Under the pieces are notes generated by a model. It was not told the DNA's origin and made no database searches. It saw only the letters and a list, made by a program, of their open reading frames with translations. The translations under genes were made by a program, and so were the position numbers. From NCBI RefSeq assembly GCF_004795105.1, contig NZ_SSBL01000021.1:1-64000 (forward strand): a stretch of DNA of 64,000 nucleotides. The letters run 5' to 3'. Below, in pieces: positions 50,220 through 58,962 of this stretch. Every line of letters begins with the position of its first letter. Positions within the stretch are counted from its first letter, which is position 1. The stretch is from Streptomyces sp. A0642. GTDB lineage: Bacteria > Actinomycetota > Actinomycetes > Streptomycetales > Streptomycetaceae.

Positions 50220-51236
50220 ATGCGCCGCTACGGCAAGAACCCCGACGAGGACGACATCCGGGTCCGCCCCAACCCCAAGGGCAACCGGCCTCGTACGCAT
50301 ACCCGTCCCAAGCACGAGGACGCCGAGGAGGGCATGGTCCTCACCGTGGACCGCGGCCGCCTCACCTGCCTCGTCGCCGGCCGCACGGTCACCGCGATGA
50401 AGGCCCGCGAGCTGGGCCGCAAGGCCGCGGTGGTGGGTGACACCGTCTCCATCGTCGGCGATCTGTCCGGCGAGAAGGACACCCTCGCGCGGATCGTCCG
50501 GATCGGTGAGCGCCGCTCGGTGCTGCGCCGGACGGCGGACGACGACGATCCGTTCGAGCGGGTGGTGGTGGCCAACGCCGACCAGCTGGCGATCGTCACC
50601 GCGCTGGCCGATCCGGAACCCCGCCCGCGCATGATCGACCGCTGTCTGGTCGCCGCGTACGACGGCGGGCTCTCCCCCCTCCTCGTGCTGACCAAGTCCG
50701 ACCTGGCCTCCCCGGACAAGCTGCTGGAGGCGTACACCCCGCTGGGCGTGCCGTTCATCGTCACCAACCGCGAGGAGCTGGAGAACGGCGACGCGGCGGA
50801 GCGGGTCCGCGAGCAGCTGCACGACCGGGTCACCGCCTTCGTCGGCCACTCCGGTGTCGGCAAGACCACCCTGGTCAACGCCCTCGTCCCCAAGGACAGG
50901 CGGCGCACCACCGGGGTCGTCAACGCGGTCACCGGCCGCGGCCGGCACACGACCACCTCGGCGCTGGCGCTGCCGCTGCCGGACTACCGGGGCTGGGTGA
51001 TCGACACCCCCGGTGTGCGGTCCTTCGGCCTGAACCACATCGACCCGTCCCGGGTCATCAACGCCTTCCCCGACCTCCAGCCCGGCACCGAGGAGTGTCC
51101 GCGCGGCTGCACCCACGACAGCCAGCAACCGGAATGCGCGCTGGACGCCTGGGTGGAGGCGGGGCACGCCGATCCGGCACGGCTGGATTCGCTGCGGCGG
51201 CTGCTGTCGACCCGGGAACGGCGCGAGGGCGACTGA
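50220..51236 (+). CDS. rsgA: RsgA, ribosome-assembly GTPase
   Basis: A 338-residue circularly permuted GTPase. An OB domain (about 35-95) is followed by the permuted motifs: G4 VLTKSDLA, then G1 GHSGVGKTTLVNAL, then G3 DTPGVRSFGLNH. A C-terminal zinc knuckle (CPRGCTHDSQQPECAL) closes the protein. It checks late 30S maturation. The aroA-rsgA pairing is common in actinomycetes. Confidence 0.96.
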   Translation: MRRYGKNPDEDDIRVRPNPKGNRPRTHTRPKHEDAEEGMVLTVDRGRLTCLVAGRTVTAMKARELGRKAAVVGDTVSIVGDLSGEKDTLARIVRIGERRSVLRRTADDDDPFERVVVANADQLAIVTALADPEPRPRMIDRCLVAAYDGGLSPLLVLTKSDLASPDKLLEAYTPLGVPFIVTNREELENGDAAERVREQLHDRVTAFVGHSGVGKTTLVNALVPKDRRRTTGVVNAVTGRGRHTTTSALALPLPDYRGWVIDTPGVRSFGLNHIDPSRVINAFPDLQPGTEECPRGCTHDSQQPECALDAWVEAGHADPARLDSLRRLLSTRERREGD

Positions 51237-51409
51237 CCGCCGGGTGCCCGGTCGTCGGGGCCCGGCGCCCGGCCGGCGTGGGGCACCCGGCTCCCTGGGG
51301 CCGACGCGTGGCGGTCCGGCCCGCCACGTTTGCGATCACCCGTCGCTGGTAAGTGCATAATCGCACCCAGCGGTACGAGGCGGTCACCTACGCGGGAGGG
51401 GCACGGACG

Positions 51410-51733
51410 ATGGCGTGGCTGCTGGTCGTGGTCGCGGGACTTCTGGAGACCGGATTCGCGGTCTGCCTCAAGCTCTCGCACGGCTTCACCCGGCTCTGGC
51501 CGACCATCGCCTTCTGCATCTTCGCCCTCGGCAGTTTCGGACTGCTGACCCTGTCGCTGAAGAAGCTCGACGTCGGCCCCGCCTACGCGGTGTGGACCGG
51601 CATCGGCGCGGCGGGCACCGCGATCTACGGCATGGTCTTCCTGGACGACGTGGTCTCCACGCTCAAACTGGTCTCGATCTCGCTGGTGATCCTCGGCGTG
51701 ATCGGGCTCCAGCTCTCCGGCTCGTCGCACTGA
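51410..51733 (+). CDS. SMR-family efflux protein (SugE/Gdx-like)
   Basis: A 107-residue four-helix small multidrug resistance protein. The conserved Glu in the first helix (VVVAGLLETGFAVCLKLS) and the AYAVWTGIGAAGTAIYGMV stretch are the family signatures. AYAVWTGIGA resembles SugE/Gdx guanidinium exporters more than EmrE. It works as a dual-topology or paired dimer; no second SMR gene is adjacent. I start it at the ATG at 51410, with GGGAGGGG upstream. Confidence 0.88.
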   Translation: MAWLLVVVAGLLETGFAVCLKLSHGFTRLWPTIAFCIFALGSFGLLTLSLKKLDVGPAYAVWTGIGAAGTAIYGMVFLDDVVSTLKLVSISLVILGVIGLQLSGSSH

Positions 51734-51883
51734 CCGGGACCGGCTTCCCGACGCCTCCTGGACTCACACCGCCGCAGCCGGCCGATGCCGACCCCCTTCC
51801 GCCCTACGGGGAAGAAGCCTGGCGGTCCGGTCACCCTGACGCGTTGCACCCGGCCGGCACGGACCGCACCAGGGCGGGCCGGC

Positions 51884-52510
51884 TCACGGAGCCGCACCCG
51901 CGGCCCGCTCCACCACGTCCCGCACCAGCGGCACTCCGTCCTCAGGCCCGCCCGCGGGCGGGGGGACCAGCGCGTAGGACAGGGCGAGCCGCAGCACGAG
52001 CTCGCAGGTCGAGGCCAGGGCCTCCCGCTCGTGCGGCGGACGCCCCTCGTCCAGTGCCGCCACCGCGCGGTCCCCGACCTGGCGGAGGAGGTCGGCGGGG
52101 GTCGGCGCTCCGGCGTCGGCCCGGCGCTGGGCCGGCACGGCTGAGGCGGGACGGCGTACCGGGCCGAGCGTGGCGGGGTGGGGTAACCGCTCGCTCCAGC
52201 ATCCTGTGAGCAAGGCCCTGACCAGGGCGTTCGCCCGGGTGGCGCGGACCGTCCAGGCGGCGGTGGCGGCCAGCCTGTCGCCGGTAGCGCCGGCGGATCC
52301 CAACGCCCCTTCGACACCGGCCAGATAACTGTCGGCGGCGTGCCGGAGCAGGGCCCGGGCCAGCCCGTCCTTGCTGCCGAACTCGTTGTAGAGCGTCTGG
52401 CGGGACACGTCGGCGGCCGCCGCCACGTCGACCATCCGCACGACGGGCCAGGGCCGGACGGCCAGCGCCGCGTGGGCCGCTTCCAGCAGTGCTTCCCGCG
52501 CTGTCGGCAT
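51884..52510 (-). CDS. TetR-family regulator
   Basis: A 208-residue protein with an N-terminal TetR helix-turn-helix (MVDVAAAADVSRQTLYNEFG, about residues 25-45). The C-terminal ligand domain is Ala/Arg-rich. I use the ATG at 52510, which has GGGAGG five bases upstream. It is convergent with the SMR gene, whose expression it might control, and divergent from hisN. No clear operator palindrome was seen. The ligand is unknown. Confidence 0.87.
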   Translation of the reverse strand: MPTAREALLEAAHAALAVRPWPVVRMVDVAAAADVSRQTLYNEFGSKDGLARALLRHAADSYLAGVEGALGSAGATGDRLAATAAWTVRATRANALVRALLTGCWSERLPHPATLGPVRRPASAVPAQRRADAGAPTPADLLRQVGDRAVAALDEGRPPHEREALASTCELVLRLALSYALVPPPAGGPEDGVPLVRDVVERAAGAAP

Positions 52511-52631
52511 CGTCGCCTCCCGCACCCAGGGCTCTGCGTTTCAGAGTTGAGGCGCTCCCCCGCACTGTCAAGGCTTCCCGCGCCTCCGGGGCCCTGTGGC
52601 TCCGTCCACCCGCGGTGGATACTGTGACGGC

Positions 52632-53432
52632 ATGCCCGATTACCACGATGATCTGCGCCTCGCCCACGTGCTGGCGGACGCCGCCGACGCGACGACGATG
52701 GACCGGTTCAAGGCTCTGGACCTCAAGGTCGAGACGAAGCCGGACATGACGCCGGTGAGCGAGGCCGACAAGGCCGCCGAGGAGCTGATCCGCGGCCACC
52801 TCCATCGGGCGCGGCCGCGCGACGCGATCCTCGGCGAGGAGTACGGGGTCGAGGGCACGGGCCCGCGCCGCTGGGTGATCGACCCGATCGACGGCACGAA
52901 GAACTACGTCCGCGGCGTGCCGGTCTGGGCGACGCTGATCTCGCTCATGGAGGCGGGCGAGGACGGCTTCCAGCCGGTGGTCGGTGTGGTGTCCGCCCCG
53001 GCGCTGCAGCGGCGCTGGTGGGCGGCGAAGGGAGCGGGCGCGTTCTCGGGCCGCAGCCTCACGTCGGCGACCCGGCTGAACGTCTCGAAGGTGGAGCGCA
53101 TCGCCGACGCCTCGTTCGCGTACTCCTCGCTGACCGGCTGGGAGGAGCAGGGCCGGCTGGACGGCCTCATGGACCTGACGCGGGCCTGCTGGCGCACCCG
53201 GGGGTACGGGGACTTCTGGCCGTACATGATGGTCGCCGAGGGCGCGGTCGACATCTGCGCCGAGCCGGAGCTCTCGCTCTGGGACATGGCGGCGAACGCG
53301 ATCATCGTCCAGGAGGCGGGGGGCCGGTTCACCAGCCTGGACGGGGTCAGCGGACCGGGGGGCGGAAACGCGGCGGCCTCGAACGGGATCCTCCACCACG
53401 AACTGCTGGGCTACCTGAATCAGCGCTACTGA
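52632..53432 (+). CDS. hisN: Histidinol-phosphatase, inositol-monophosphatase fold
   Basis: A 266-residue IMPase-family enzyme. The metal-binding motifs are AILGEEYG, WVIDPIDGTKNYVRG and LSLWDMAANAIIVQEAGG. In actinomycetes this subgroup is HisN, which removes phosphate from histidinol phosphate. Its length and the NYVRG variation after the DPIDGT motif fit HisN better than SuhB. It stands apart from the other his genes, as in S. coelicolor. Start at the ATG at 52632. Confidence 0.9.
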   Translation: MPDYHDDLRLAHVLADAADATTMDRFKALDLKVETKPDMTPVSEADKAAEELIRGHLHRARPRDAILGEEYGVEGTGPRRWVIDPIDGTKNYVRGVPVWATLISLMEAGEDGFQPVVGVVSAPALQRRWWAAKGAGAFSGRSLTSATRLNVSKVERIADASFAYSSLTGWEEQGRLDGLMDLTRACWRTRGYGDFWPYMMVAEGAVDICAEPELSLWDMAANAIIVQEAGGRFTSLDGVSGPGGGNAAASNGILHHELLGYLNQRY

Positions 53433-53480
53433 CCGAGCCGCGCCGGGCCCCACGGGGCCTGAGCATGCACAGGGAACCCA

Positions 53481-53513
53481 CGAGGGGCGTGCCGCACCAC
53501 CGCACGCCCCTCG
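53481..53513 (+). terminator. Terminator after hisN
   Basis: A 12-bp stem (CGAGGGGCGTGC with its complement) with a 9-base loop lies 48 bases after the hisN stop. Confidence 0.75.
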
Positions 53514-53630
53514 AACGATCTTCGCTCCCCCTTGTTGCCATCCCGCATCGGTGCGACTCTGAGAGTTCCCCCACTTGTGAACTTGTGAATCGGCTCACGC
53601 GGTCGCTTCACCGAGGAGGTGGCTCCCTTC

Positions 53631-54032
53631 ATGCTCGTCCGTGACGCCATGAGCACGGTGGTCCTCACCATCGGCCCGAACCACACCCTCCGACAGGCGG
53701 CCCGGCTGATGTCGGCGCGCCGTATCGGAGCAGCCGTCGTCCACGACCCGGACACCTGCGGGTTCGGCATCATCACCGAGCGCGACATCCTGAACGCGGT
53801 CGGATCGGGGCAGGACCCCGACGTCGAGACCGCCTCCACCCACACGACGACCGATGTGGTCTTCGCCGCGCCCGCCTGGACCCTGGAGGAGGCCGCCGAG
53901 GCCATGACGCACGGCGGCTTCCGGCATCTGATCGTGCTGGACGGTGACGGGCCGGCCGGCATTGTCTCGGTGCGCGACATCATCCGCTGCTGGACGCGTG
54001 CCAGGCGCCATCCGGTGGAGCTGGTCGTCTGA
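53631..54032 (+). CDS. CBS-domain-pair protein
   Basis: A 133-residue protein that consists of two CBS motifs (MLVRDAMSTVVLTIGPNHTL to GIITERDILNA, and TDVVFAAPAWTLEEAAEAM to GIVSVRDIIRC). CBS pairs bind adenosine nucleotides and usually regulate another domain; here the pair stands alone. The target is unknown. I prefer the ATG at 53631, with a GAGGAGG site; a GTG at 53619 is in frame. Confidence 0.88.
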   Translation: MLVRDAMSTVVLTIGPNHTLRQAARLMSARRIGAAVVHDPDTCGFGIITERDILNAVGSGQDPDVETASTHTTTDVVFAAPAWTLEEAAEAMTHGGFRHLIVLDGDGPAGIVSVRDIIRCWTRARRHPVELVV

Positions 54033-54048
54033 GGGAGCCGGACAGCCG

Positions 54049-54082
54049 ACCGCCCCGGGTCCGGAAACGGACCCGGGGCGGT
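54049..54082 (+). terminator. Terminator after the CBS gene, GAAA loop
   Basis: A perfect 15-bp stem (ACCGCCCCGGGTCCG with its complement) closed by a stable GAAA tetraloop. It may serve both the CBS gene and the convergent catalase gene. Confidence 0.88.
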
Positions 54083-54144
54083 CTCCGGACAGCGGAACGG
54101 CCGGCCCCGGACCCGGGAACCGGCCGCCTCCGGACGCGAGGGCT

Positions 54145-55599
54145 CTACGAAGCGCGCAGAGCATGGACCGCGGCGTCCAGGCGCTTGCCGAAGTCGGCGT
54201 CCGCCTGGCGGAAGTTGCCGATCGCGCGCTCGATGATGTCGTCACGCGAGACCTTCGCGATGAACCCGGCGAGGTTGTCGATCAGCCGGTTCTTCTCGTC
54301 CTCGGAGTAGAGCCGGTAGAGGTTCCCCGCCTGCACGAAGTCGTCGTCCTCTGCGTGCCTGGGCGTCTCGTGGGTTCCCGTGCCGCCCGTGACCTGGGTG
54401 GACTCCCACAGCGGACGGCCGGTCTGGACCGGCCCGCCGAAGCTGTTCGGCTCGTAGTTCTTCGCACCCTTGTGGCGGCCGTCGTACAAGTAGCCGTCAC
54501 GGCTGTTGGTGCGCGCCTCGGTGGCGTGCGGACGGTTGACGGGCAGGTGGTCGGCGTTGATGCCGACGCGGTAGCGGTGCGCGTCGCCGTACGCGAAGAG
54601 ACGCCCCTGGAGCATCTTGTCCGGGGACGGCCCGATGCCGGGCACGAAGTGCGCGGGACTGAAGATCGACTGCTCGGTCTCGGCGAAGACGTTCTCCGGG
54701 TTCCGGTTGAGCTCCAGCTTGCCGATCTCGATCGGCGGGTAGTCCCCGTGCGGCCACACCTTGGTGAGGTCGAACGGATTGAAGCGGTACGTGGCCGCCT
54801 CGGCCGCCGGCATGATCTGGACCTGCACGGTCCAGGACGGGAAGTCGCCGCGCTCGATGGACTCGCGCAGATCGCGCTGGTGACTGTCCGGGTCCTCACC
54901 GGCGAGCTTGTTGGCCTCGGCCTGGGTGAGGTTCTTGATGCCCTGGTCGGTCTTGAAGTGGTACTTGACCCAGAAGACCTCGCCGGCCTCGTTGTTCCAC
55001 TGGTAGGTGTGCGAGCCGAACCCGTCCATGTGGCGCAGCGTGGCGGGGATTCCCCGGTCGCCGAAGAGCCAGGTCACCTGGTGGGTGGACTCGGGCGACA
55101 GCCCCCAGAAGTCCCAGACGTTGTCCGCCTCCTGCGAGCCGGTGTACGGGTCGCGCTTCTGCGTGTGGATGAAGTCGGGGAACTTGATGGCGTCCCTGAT
55201 GAAGAACACCGGGGTGTTGTTGCCGACGAGGTCGTAGTTGCCGTCCTCGGTGTAGAACTTCAGCGCGAAGCCTCGCGGGTCACGCACCGCGTCGGCGGAG
55301 CCGAGGTTGCCCGCGACCGTGGAGAAACGCAGGAAGGTCTCGGTCTGCTTGCCGACCTCGGAGAGGAACCTCGCCCGCGTCCACTGCGATACGTCACGGG
55401 TCAGCGTGAAAGTGCCGTAGGCGCCGGCGCCGCGGGCGTGCACGACGCGCTCCGGAATGCGCTCGCGATTGAAGTGCGCGAGCTTCTCCAGCAGCGACTG
55501 GTCCTGCACCAGGACGGGACCGCCGACGCCCGCGGTCTGGCTGTTCTGGTTGTCGGCAACCGGTGCGCCGGCCTCCGTCGTGAGCGGTCCCTGTGTCAC
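54145..55599 (-). CDS. katA: Monofunctional haem catalase
   Basis: A 484-residue small-subunit catalase. Catalytic His lies in RVVHARGAGAYGTFTL, Asn in DLVGNNTPVFFIRD, and the proximal haem Tyr in GRLFAYGDAHRYRVG. It converts H2O2 to water and oxygen in the cytosol. The divergent Fur-family gene and the palindrome between them match the catR-catA arrangement of Streptomyces. Confidence 0.96.
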   Translation of the reverse strand: MTQGPLTTEAGAPVADNQNSQTAGVGGPVLVQDQSLLEKLAHFNRERIPERVVHARGAGAYGTFTLTRDVSQWTRARFLSEVGKQTETFLRFSTVAGNLGSADAVRDPRGFALKFYTEDGNYDLVGNNTPVFFIRDAIKFPDFIHTQKRDPYTGSQEADNVWDFWGLSPESTHQVTWLFGDRGIPATLRHMDGFGSHTYQWNNEAGEVFWVKYHFKTDQGIKNLTQAEANKLAGEDPDSHQRDLRESIERGDFPSWTVQVQIMPAAEAATYRFNPFDLTKVWPHGDYPPIEIGKLELNRNPENVFAETEQSIFSPAHFVPGIGPSPDKMLQGRLFAYGDAHRYRVGINADHLPVNRPHATEARTNSRDGYLYDGRHKGAKNYEPNSFGGPVQTGRPLWESTQVTGGTGTHETPRHAEDDDFVQAGNLYRLYSEDEKNRLIDNLAGFIAKVSRDDIIERAIGNFRQADADFGKRLDAAVHALRAS

Positions 55600-55695
55600 G
55601 TGCGCCTCCTGCGTCGTTCCTGCGTATACGCCACGCCCGTGGCGCCGCGGCGAGCACAGCCTGTCCCTGGCCTATGTCGTGACCTGATCCTACAA

Positions 55696-55708
55696 TGGAC
55701 TAAGTCCA
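55696..55708. promoter_or_regulatory. CatR/Fur-family operator between katA and its regulator
   Basis: TGGAC-TAA-GTCCA is a perfect inverted repeat in an AT-richer context (ACAATGGACTAAGTCCAAGT), 97 bases upstream of katA and 67 upstream of the regulator gene. Confidence 0.75.
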
Positions 55709-55774
55709 AGTCAAGCTGCCATCCAAAGCCACACTCGTTCAGGACCTGTCCCCTGCCGCTGCTAGGCTTGAGCC

Positions 55775-56194
55775 ATGAGTGACCTGTTGGAACGACTCCG
55801 AGGACGCGGCTGGCGCATGACTGCGCAGCGGCGCGTCGTGGCCGAGGTCCTCGACGGAGACCACGTCCACCTGACGGCCGACGAGGTCCACGCCCGGGCC
55901 GTGGCGAAGCTGCCAGAGATCTCCCGGGCGACCGTCTACAACACACTGGGCGAGATGGTGACCCTCGGTGAGGTCATCGAGGTGTCCACCGACCGCCGGG
56001 CCAAGCGCTACGACCCGAACGCACACCGCCCCCACCACCACCTGGTATGCGCGAAGTGCGGCGCCATCCGTGACGTGCACCCGGCGGGCGACCCGCTGGC
56101 CGACCTGCCGGCGGGCGAGCGCTTCGGTTTCATGATCTCCGGCGTCGAGATGACGTACCGCGGCATCTGCCCGAACTGCTCCGCGAGCGCCTGA
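55775..56194 (+). CDS. catR: Fur-family regulator, CatR-like peroxide sensor
   Basis: A 139-residue Fur/PerR protein. The winged helix covers about 1-80 (MTAQRRVVAEVLDGDHVHLT). The metal region has HRPHHHLVCAKCG and the C-terminal Cys pair CPNCSA, so both C-x2-C zinc motifs are present. In Streptomyces CatR represses the catalase gene and itself until oxidised by peroxide. The palindrome in the shared promoter supports that role. Confidence 0.92.
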   Translation: MSDLLERLRGRGWRMTAQRRVVAEVLDGDHVHLTADEVHARAVAKLPEISRATVYNTLGEMVTLGEVIEVSTDRRAKRYDPNAHRPHHHLVCAKCGAIRDVHPAGDPLADLPAGERFGFMISGVEMTYRGICPNCSASA

Positions 56195-56325
56195 GCGGCC
56201 TCGGCGACTGCCCGACGGGCACCGTTCGGGCGGCTCTGCCCTCCGCCCTCACCGGCCTTCCGGTGGGGGCGTTCTGCTGGGCTACGACTCAGGAGGAGGA
56301 CGCGTCAGAGGGGGCACAGCATGCA

Positions 56326-56361
56326 CAGAGGGCCGAATCCTTGAAAGGATCCGGCCCTCTG
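56326..56361 (-). terminator. Terminator of the first tRNA-fMet gene
   Basis: A 17-bp stem with one mismatch (CAGAGGGCCG plus ATCCTT and its complement) immediately follows the tRNA 3' end on the minus strand. Confidence 0.75.
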
Positions 56362-56368
56362 TCTTCAG

Positions 56369-56442
56369 TAGCGGGGACAGGATTTGAACCTGCGACCTCT
56401 GGGTTATGAGCCCAGCGAGCTACCGAGCTGCTCCACCCCGCG
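56369..56442 (-). tRNA. Initiator tRNA-fMet (CAT), copy 1
   Basis: A 74-base tRNA gene without encoded CCA. The anticodon loop CTCATAA sits on a stem with three G-C pairs (TGGG/CCCA), and the acceptor stem has an unpaired first position (C1 opposite U72). Both are hallmarks of the initiator. The T-loop is GGTTCAAATCC. Confidence 0.95.
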
Positions 56443-56565
56443 TCGTTGTGATCCCCACAGTACGTCACGCCCTGGACCAGCGCAAATCCCTTCCCACGGG
56501 CCCGCCGACCGCCGGGCCGGGCGGCCCCGGAGCGGTCGCCGCCGGGCCCCGCAGGCGTAGCTCCG

Positions 56566-58614
56566 CTACGCGGTCAGCTCCTGATGCAGCGCCTCGCGCA
56601 GCCGCCCCGCCCGCTCCGCGACCTCCGCCGGGCCCAGCTCGACGGCCCGCGCGCACCACCGCTGCCCCTCGGTGAGCTCCCCGCGACGGGCGGCCAGCAG
56701 GGCCAGGCGCAGCGCGGCCCGCCCGTGCCCGTCGTTCGCGGCGCGGCTCCACCAGAGCGCGGCCTCGCGCTCGCTGCCCTCGCGGGCGAGCAGCAGCCCG
56801 AGGTTGAACGCCCCGTTGCGGCTGCCCGCCTCGGCGGCCTCCCGGTACCAACGGCCGGCGCTCTCCACGTCACCACGGGCCGCGGCGAGCATGCCGACGC
56901 GGACCTGGGCGCGGCGGTGCCCCTGCTCGGCGGCGCGCTCGTACCACTCCTCGCACTCGGTCTTGTCCGGCATGGGCTCACCCAGGGCGGGAGGTCCGGG
57001 CGGCGGCTGCCGGGCATCCAGCAGCCCCGCCAGCCGGAAGGCCGCCTCCGCGCTGCCGCCGCCCGCCGCGCAGCGCAGATGCCGCTCGGCCTCGCGCTCC
57101 TCGCCGTGGTGCAGGAGCGCCATGCCGACCTGGAGCGCGGCCTCGGTGTGCCCGGCCGCCGCCGCACGCTCGTACCAGAGCAGGGCCGTACGGTCCTCGT
57201 CCCGGCCTGCGTGCAGGATGCCGAGGTTGAAGGCGGCGTCGACGCTGCCGGCCTCGGCCGCCTTGGAGAACCAGGGTTCCGCACCGGTCGCGTCGCCCGC
57301 CTGGAGCAGGAGCACCGCCAGCGCGTTGGCCGCCTCGCGGTGTCCCGCGTAGGCGGCGCGCCGGTACCACTGCTCGGCCTGGGGCGTGCGGTCCTGGGCG
57401 GCGCAGAGCAGCCCGAGGTTGTACGCGCCGTTCACATCGCCCGCGTCCATCGCCGCGCGGTACCAGCGCTCCGCGGTCTGCTGCTCGCCCCGGGCGGCGT
57501 GCAGCGCGCCGAGGGCGTTGGCGGCGTTTCCGTCTCCGTCCTGGGCGGCCCGCAGCCACCACACGGCAGCGCTCTCCTGATCGCCCGCGTCGCGCAGCAG
57601 GAAGCCGAGCGCGCAGGCGGCCCGCGCCTCGCCCGCCTTGGCGGAGATGAGGTACCAGCGGCCGGCCTCCTTGAGCTCGCCGCGCTGCTCGAGGATCGCG
57701 CCGAGGTGCAGGGCGGCTCGCCGGTGACCGCGGGCGGCGGACTGCCGGTACCACTGCTCGGCCTCGCCCATGCGGCCCACGTCGGGGCCCGCGACCGGGC
57801 CGTCGTCCTTGCGCAGGGCCTCCCCGTGCGGTCCGGCGGCCGCCTCGGACTCGGGTCCCGTGCGCCGCCCCAGGCCGGGACGGCCGAACGCGTCGTGGGC
57901 GTCGTCCGCGGCGTTGCGCTCCAGCAGGCGCGCCAGCCGGTACGCCGCCTCGCGGTGCCCCTGCTCGGCCGCGGCGCGCAGCCAGCGCTCGGCGCCCACG
58001 TCGCTGCGGTGTTCCAGCAGATCGGCCAGGGCGTACGCGCCCAGCGCATGCCCCTGTTCGGCGGACTGGCGCAGCCAGTACTCGGCCCCGGGCTCGTCGC
58101 CGCGCTCGCGGTAGTGGCGTCCGAGGGAGTGCGCGGCCGCGGCGGACCCGGCGACGGCGGCGATCCGCCACCAGCCGGCCGCCTCGTCCGCGTAGCCGCG
58201 CTGGTGCAGGAGGACGCCCAGGTTGTTGGCCGCCGCGCGGTCGCCGTCGGCGGTGGCCGCGCGCAGGTAGCGCTCGGCGCCGCTCAGGTCGCCCCGGCGC
58301 AGCAGGAGCGCGCCGAGCATGCTCATCGACGCCGTGTCTCCGGCGTCGGCGGCACGGCGGTGGCGTGCCTCGCTCTCGGCGTTGTCCGCACTCGCAGCGG
58401 TCTCCGCGCTCTCGGCGTTCTCCACGCCGTCGGCGGTCTCGGCGGTCTCTGCACTCTCGACGGTCGCGGCACACCCCGCAGTCTCGGCGGTCTCGATGTG
58501 GTCGTTGTACTGCGCGGCGGCAGCAGCAAATGCCACATCCGCCACTTTTTCCGCCGGATGGACGCGCTGCTGCACAAACCGCCCTGTCTCCAACAGAGTT
58601 GCCCTGTCCCCCAT
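56566..58614 (-). CDS. Large Sel1/TPR-repeat protein
   Basis: A 682-residue protein. After an N-terminal part of about 40 residues comes a low-complexity segment of roughly 40 residues built from A-E-T and A-E-S units (for example ETAETADGVENAESAETA). The rest is about 15 Sel1-type repeats of 34-37 residues with the core A-x-x-x-L-G-x-L-L-x-x-R-G and A-E-x-W-Y-R. Such repeats form superhelical scaffolds. The partner is unknown. It sits exactly between the two identical tRNA-fMet genes. I start at the Met preceding GDRATLLE, 3 codons inside the open frame. Confidence 0.9.
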   Translation of the reverse strand: MGDRATLLETGRFVQQRVHPAEKVADVAFAAAAAQYNDHIETAETAGCAATVESAETAETADGVENAESAETAASADNAESEARHRRAADAGDTASMSMLGALLLRRGDLSGAERYLRAATADGDRAAANNLGVLLHQRGYADEAAGWWRIAAVAGSAAAAHSLGRHYRERGDEPGAEYWLRQSAEQGHALGAYALADLLEHRSDVGAERWLRAAAEQGHREAAYRLARLLERNAADDAHDAFGRPGLGRRTGPESEAAAGPHGEALRKDDGPVAGPDVGRMGEAEQWYRQSAARGHRRAALHLGAILEQRGELKEAGRWYLISAKAGEARAACALGFLLRDAGDQESAAVWWLRAAQDGDGNAANALGALHAARGEQQTAERWYRAAMDAGDVNGAYNLGLLCAAQDRTPQAEQWYRRAAYAGHREAANALAVLLLQAGDATGAEPWFSKAAEAGSVDAAFNLGILHAGRDEDRTALLWYERAAAAGHTEAALQVGMALLHHGEEREAERHLRCAAGGGSAEAAFRLAGLLDARQPPPGPPALGEPMPDKTECEEWYERAAEQGHRRAQVRVGMLAAARGDVESAGRWYREAAEAGSRNGAFNLGLLLAREGSEREAALWWSRAANDGHGRAALRLALLAARRGELTEGQRWCARAVELGPAEVAERAGRLREALHQELTA

Positions 58615-58791
58615 AAATACCATCGTCGCACCACCCGCAACCCGCGTACACCTGGTATATCGCGGCCAGTGAGGTCACTTCAGCGTTTTGTCGACATGCC
58701 CACAGAGAGACAAGTCAAACACGCTCCTGCCCAACTCGCGGCCCACGAACCGCACTTCACGCAGACTGCACAAAAACGTCGCCGTGACATG

Positions 58792-58829
58792 GCGAAGGCC
58801 CGGATCCTCTGGAGGATCCGGGCCTTCGC
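58792..58829 (-). terminator. Terminator of the second tRNA-fMet gene
   Basis: A perfect 17-bp stem (GCGAAGGCCCGGATCCT with its complement) and a CTGG loop lie right after the tRNA on the minus strand. Confidence 0.82.
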
Positions 58830-58836
58830 TTTTCAG

Positions 58837-58910
58837 TAGCGGGGACAGGATTTGAACCTGCGACCTCTGGGTTATGAGCCCAGCGAGCTACCGAGCTGCT
58901 CCACCCCGCG
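58837..58910 (-). tRNA. Initiator tRNA-fMet (CAT), copy 2
   Basis: It is identical over all 74 bases to the copy at 56369-56442 and in the same orientation, 2468 bases apart. The immediate upstream flank is also shared for several bases. It has the same C1-U72 mismatch and G-C-rich anticodon stem. Confidence 0.95.
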
Positions 58911-58962
58911 TCGTTGTGTTCAAACCGTATCACGACGCGGGGGTGAAGCTTTACCGGGTTAC

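Noticed and set aside
51330..51409. Guanidine riboswitch before the SugE-like gene
   Set aside because: The leader is short and I could not find paired hairpins with ACGR loops or the ykkC-type conserved segments.
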